A stretch of DNA of 64,000 nucleotides from SCGC-AG-212-J23 sp036406675 (GTDB lineage: Bacteria > Pseudomonadota > Gammaproteobacteria > Burkholderiales > SG8-39): contig DASXAO010000043.1 in the NCBI GenBank assembly GCA_036406675.1, positions 32,137 through 96,136 on the forward strand, in the 5' to 3' direction. The notes beneath the pieces were generated by a model. It was not told the origin of the DNA. It saw only the letters and a list, made by a program, of their open reading frames with translations, and did not search any database. The position numbers were made by a program, and so were the translations under genes. Positions 62,803-64,000 of the stretch are shown here, piece by piece (positions within the stretch are counted from its first letter, which is position 1; the number at the start of each line of letters is the position of its first letter).

Positions 62803-63882
62803 TCAAGCCGCCTTTCTGGACTCCGAGCGGATCACCTCGGCGACCGCGGCGCCGACGTCGCTGGTGCTCGCCTTCCCCTTCATGTCGGGCGTGTGCGGGC
62901 CCTCGATGATCACGCGCTCGATCGCGCGCACGATCTCCGCGGCGGCGTCGGCATGGCCCAGGTGCTCGAGCATGAGCGCGCCCGACCAGATGGTGGCGAG
63001 CGGGTTGGCGATCTTGCGGCCGGCGATGTCCGGCGCCGAGCCGTGCACCGGCTCGAAGATCGAGGGCGCGGTGCGCTCGGGATTGATGTTGCCCGAGGCG
63101 GCGATGCCAATGGTGCCGGCGGTGGCGGGCCCGAGGTCCGACAGGATGTCGCCGAACAGGTTCGAGGCCACGATCACGTCGAAGCGGTCGGGATTGAGCA
63201 CCATCTGGATGGTGAGGCCGTCGACGTGGTACTGGTCGGTCTTTACGTCGGGATACTTCCTGCCCATCTCCTTGAAGCGCTCGTCCCAGTACGGCATGGT
63301 GATCGAGATGCCGTTCGACTTGGTGCAGGACGTGAGGTGCTTCTTGCGGGTCTTCGCCAGCTCGAAGGCGTACTTCATGATCCGGTCGGTGCCCTTGCGC
63401 GAGAACACCGACAGCTGCGTGCAGACTTCGCGCTCGGTGCCTTCGTACATGCGTCCGCCGGTGTTGCCGTACTCGCCCTCGGTGTTCTCGCGGATCACGT
63501 AGTAGTCGATGTCGCCCGGCTTGCGGCCGGCGAGCGGGCAGGGCATGCCCTCGAACAGGCGCACCGGGCGCAGGTTCACGTACAGGTCGAACAGGCGGCG
63601 GAAATCGATCAGCAGCCCCCACACCGCGATGTGGTCCGGGACCAGCGCCGGGTTGCCGACCGCGCCGAAGTAGATCGCGTCGAACTTCCTCAGGATGTCG
63701 GGCGCGTCGTCGGGGCGCATCTTGCCGTGCTTCTTGTACCAGTCGCAGCTCCAGTCGAATTCCTTCCACTGGAAGCGGATGCCGTGCTTCGCGCCGACGG
63801 CTTCGAGGACGCGCACGCCTTCCGGGATCACTTCGCGTCCGATGCCGTCTCCGGGGATGACCGCGATCAGGTGCTCTTTCAT
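62803..63882 (-). CDS. ttuC: Tartrate/D-malate dehydrogenase (isopropylmalate dehydrogenase family)
   Basis: NAD-dependent beta-decarboxylating dehydrogenase. The 359 residues carry the fold hallmarks VIPGDGIGREVIPEG, NLRPVRLFEG, YYVIRENTEGEYGN, the catalytic-region SNLFGDILSDLG and EPVHGSAPDIAGR. NTEGEYGNTGGRMYEGTEREVCTQ is closer to tartrate/D-malate dehydrogenase than to LeuB. Its stop is one base from the alkB CTG, so the two may be translationally coupled. Confidence 0.92.
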   Translation of the reverse strand: MKEHLIAVIPGDGIGREVIPEGVRVLEAVGAKHGIRFQWKEFDWSCDWYKKHGKMRPDDAPDILRKFDAIYFGAVGNPALVPDHIAVWGLLIDFRRLFDLYVNLRPVRLFEGMPCPLAGRKPGDIDYYVIRENTEGEYGNTGGRMYEGTEREVCTQLSVFSRKGTDRIMKYAFELAKTRKKHLTSCTKSNGISITMPYWDERFKEMGRKYPDVKTDQYHVDGLTIQMVLNPDRFDVIVASNLFGDILSDLGPATAGTIGIAASGNINPERTAPSIFEPVHGSAPDIAGRKIANPLATIWSGALMLEHLGHADAAAEIVRAIERVIIEGPHTPDMKGKASTSDVGAAVAEVIRSESRKAA

Positions 63883-63905
63883 GCTGCCAGTATATAGAAT
63901 TGGCC

Positions 63906-64000
63906 ATGCGATTCGCGGCGCTCGACAGCTCGACCGAGTGGTGCAGCGTCGCGCTGTGGCGCGACGGCGAGATCGCGGGCGTCGAGCGGCGGGCCGGGAA
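63906..64000 (+). CDS. tsaB: tRNA threonylcarbamoyladenosine biosynthesis protein TsaB, 5' part
   Basis: The N-terminal 31 residues are ASKHA-like: MRFAALDSSTEWCSVALWRDG then IAGVERRAG. This matches TsaB, the partner of TsaD in t6A37 synthesis. ATG at 63906, 23 nt from the divergent dehydrogenase start; the rest lies beyond the right edge. Confidence 0.85.
   Translation, partial: MRFAALDSSTEWCSVALWRDGEIAGVERRAG

Overview
The window looks like chromosomal DNA of a high-GC (roughly two thirds G+C by eye) betaproteobacterium, most like an environmental Burkholderiales member. The signs are an orphan Bug/TctC-type receptor beside a LysR regulator, a TRAP transporter, a branched-chain amino-acid ABC system, a bioF-bioA-bioD block, a pgaABCD polysaccharide operon and a stand-alone LigD-type polymerase. 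This placement is inference from gene content; no marker gene was compared. About 64 protein genes are supported. I found no rRNA, tRNA, CRISPR array, integrase or transposase. Genes are packed with many 1-14 nt overlaps, and GTG and TTG starts are common.

Layout. 1-3951 (minus): a TRAP transporter (dctP-dctQ-dctM) followed by an NAD(P)HX repair gene cut by the left edge. 3996-7148 (plus): biotin genes bioF, bioA, bioD, overlapping at the 3' end a convergent LhgO-like oxidase. 8245-18739 (plus): a fused hydantoinase A/B protein, a 1005-residue coiled-coil/AsmA-like membrane protein, and purL. 18764-20984: Bug receptor, a small membrane ORF and a divergent LysR regulator. 21084-26305: a chain of small genes (carboxymuconolactone decarboxylase family, lipoprotein, VOC, NTF2-like, secreted and basic-tailed unknowns, NAD(P)-binding, cupin, GNAT, carbonic anhydrase). 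26302-27294 is a convergent polysaccharide deacetylase.

27338-31906: livK, a terminator, a perfect palindrome, livH, and one gene that fuses LivM, LivG and LivF. 31917-34117: a membrane protein, a RidA-family gene, a second palindrome and a DUF1015 gene. 34131-38785: mfd, then divergently ispD-ispF. 38808-42210: PaiB-like protein, ThpR, a LigD-type polymerase and a convergent ATP-dependent DNA ligase. 42334-44767: a five-gene operon of uncharacterised membrane and secreted proteins. 44907-50063: pgaABCD for poly-beta-1,6-N-acetylglucosamine, with a degenerate PgaB hydrolase half. 50105-53005: OsmC, amidohydrolase, M15 peptidase, DUF3455. 53053-55050: an OmpR/EnvZ-type two-component pair. 55149-63882: two small exported proteins, a PAS/GAF/GGDEF cyclase, a PlsB-like acyltransferase, an M20 peptidase, an EamA transporter, a small unknown, an AlkB-family oxygenase and a tartrate/malate-type dehydrogenase. 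The first codons of tsaB end the window.

The most notable signals are the LivM-LivG-LivF triple fusion with an abnormal first ATPase domain, a dispersed REP-like palindrome family sitting in transporter operons, the coiled-coil/AsmA protein, the PgaB whose catalytic hydrolase residues appear lost, the unknown operon at 42334-44767, and several genes (lysR, LigD-type polymerase, alkB, possibly pgaA) whose conserved N-termini have no ATG, GTG or TTG where the start should be.
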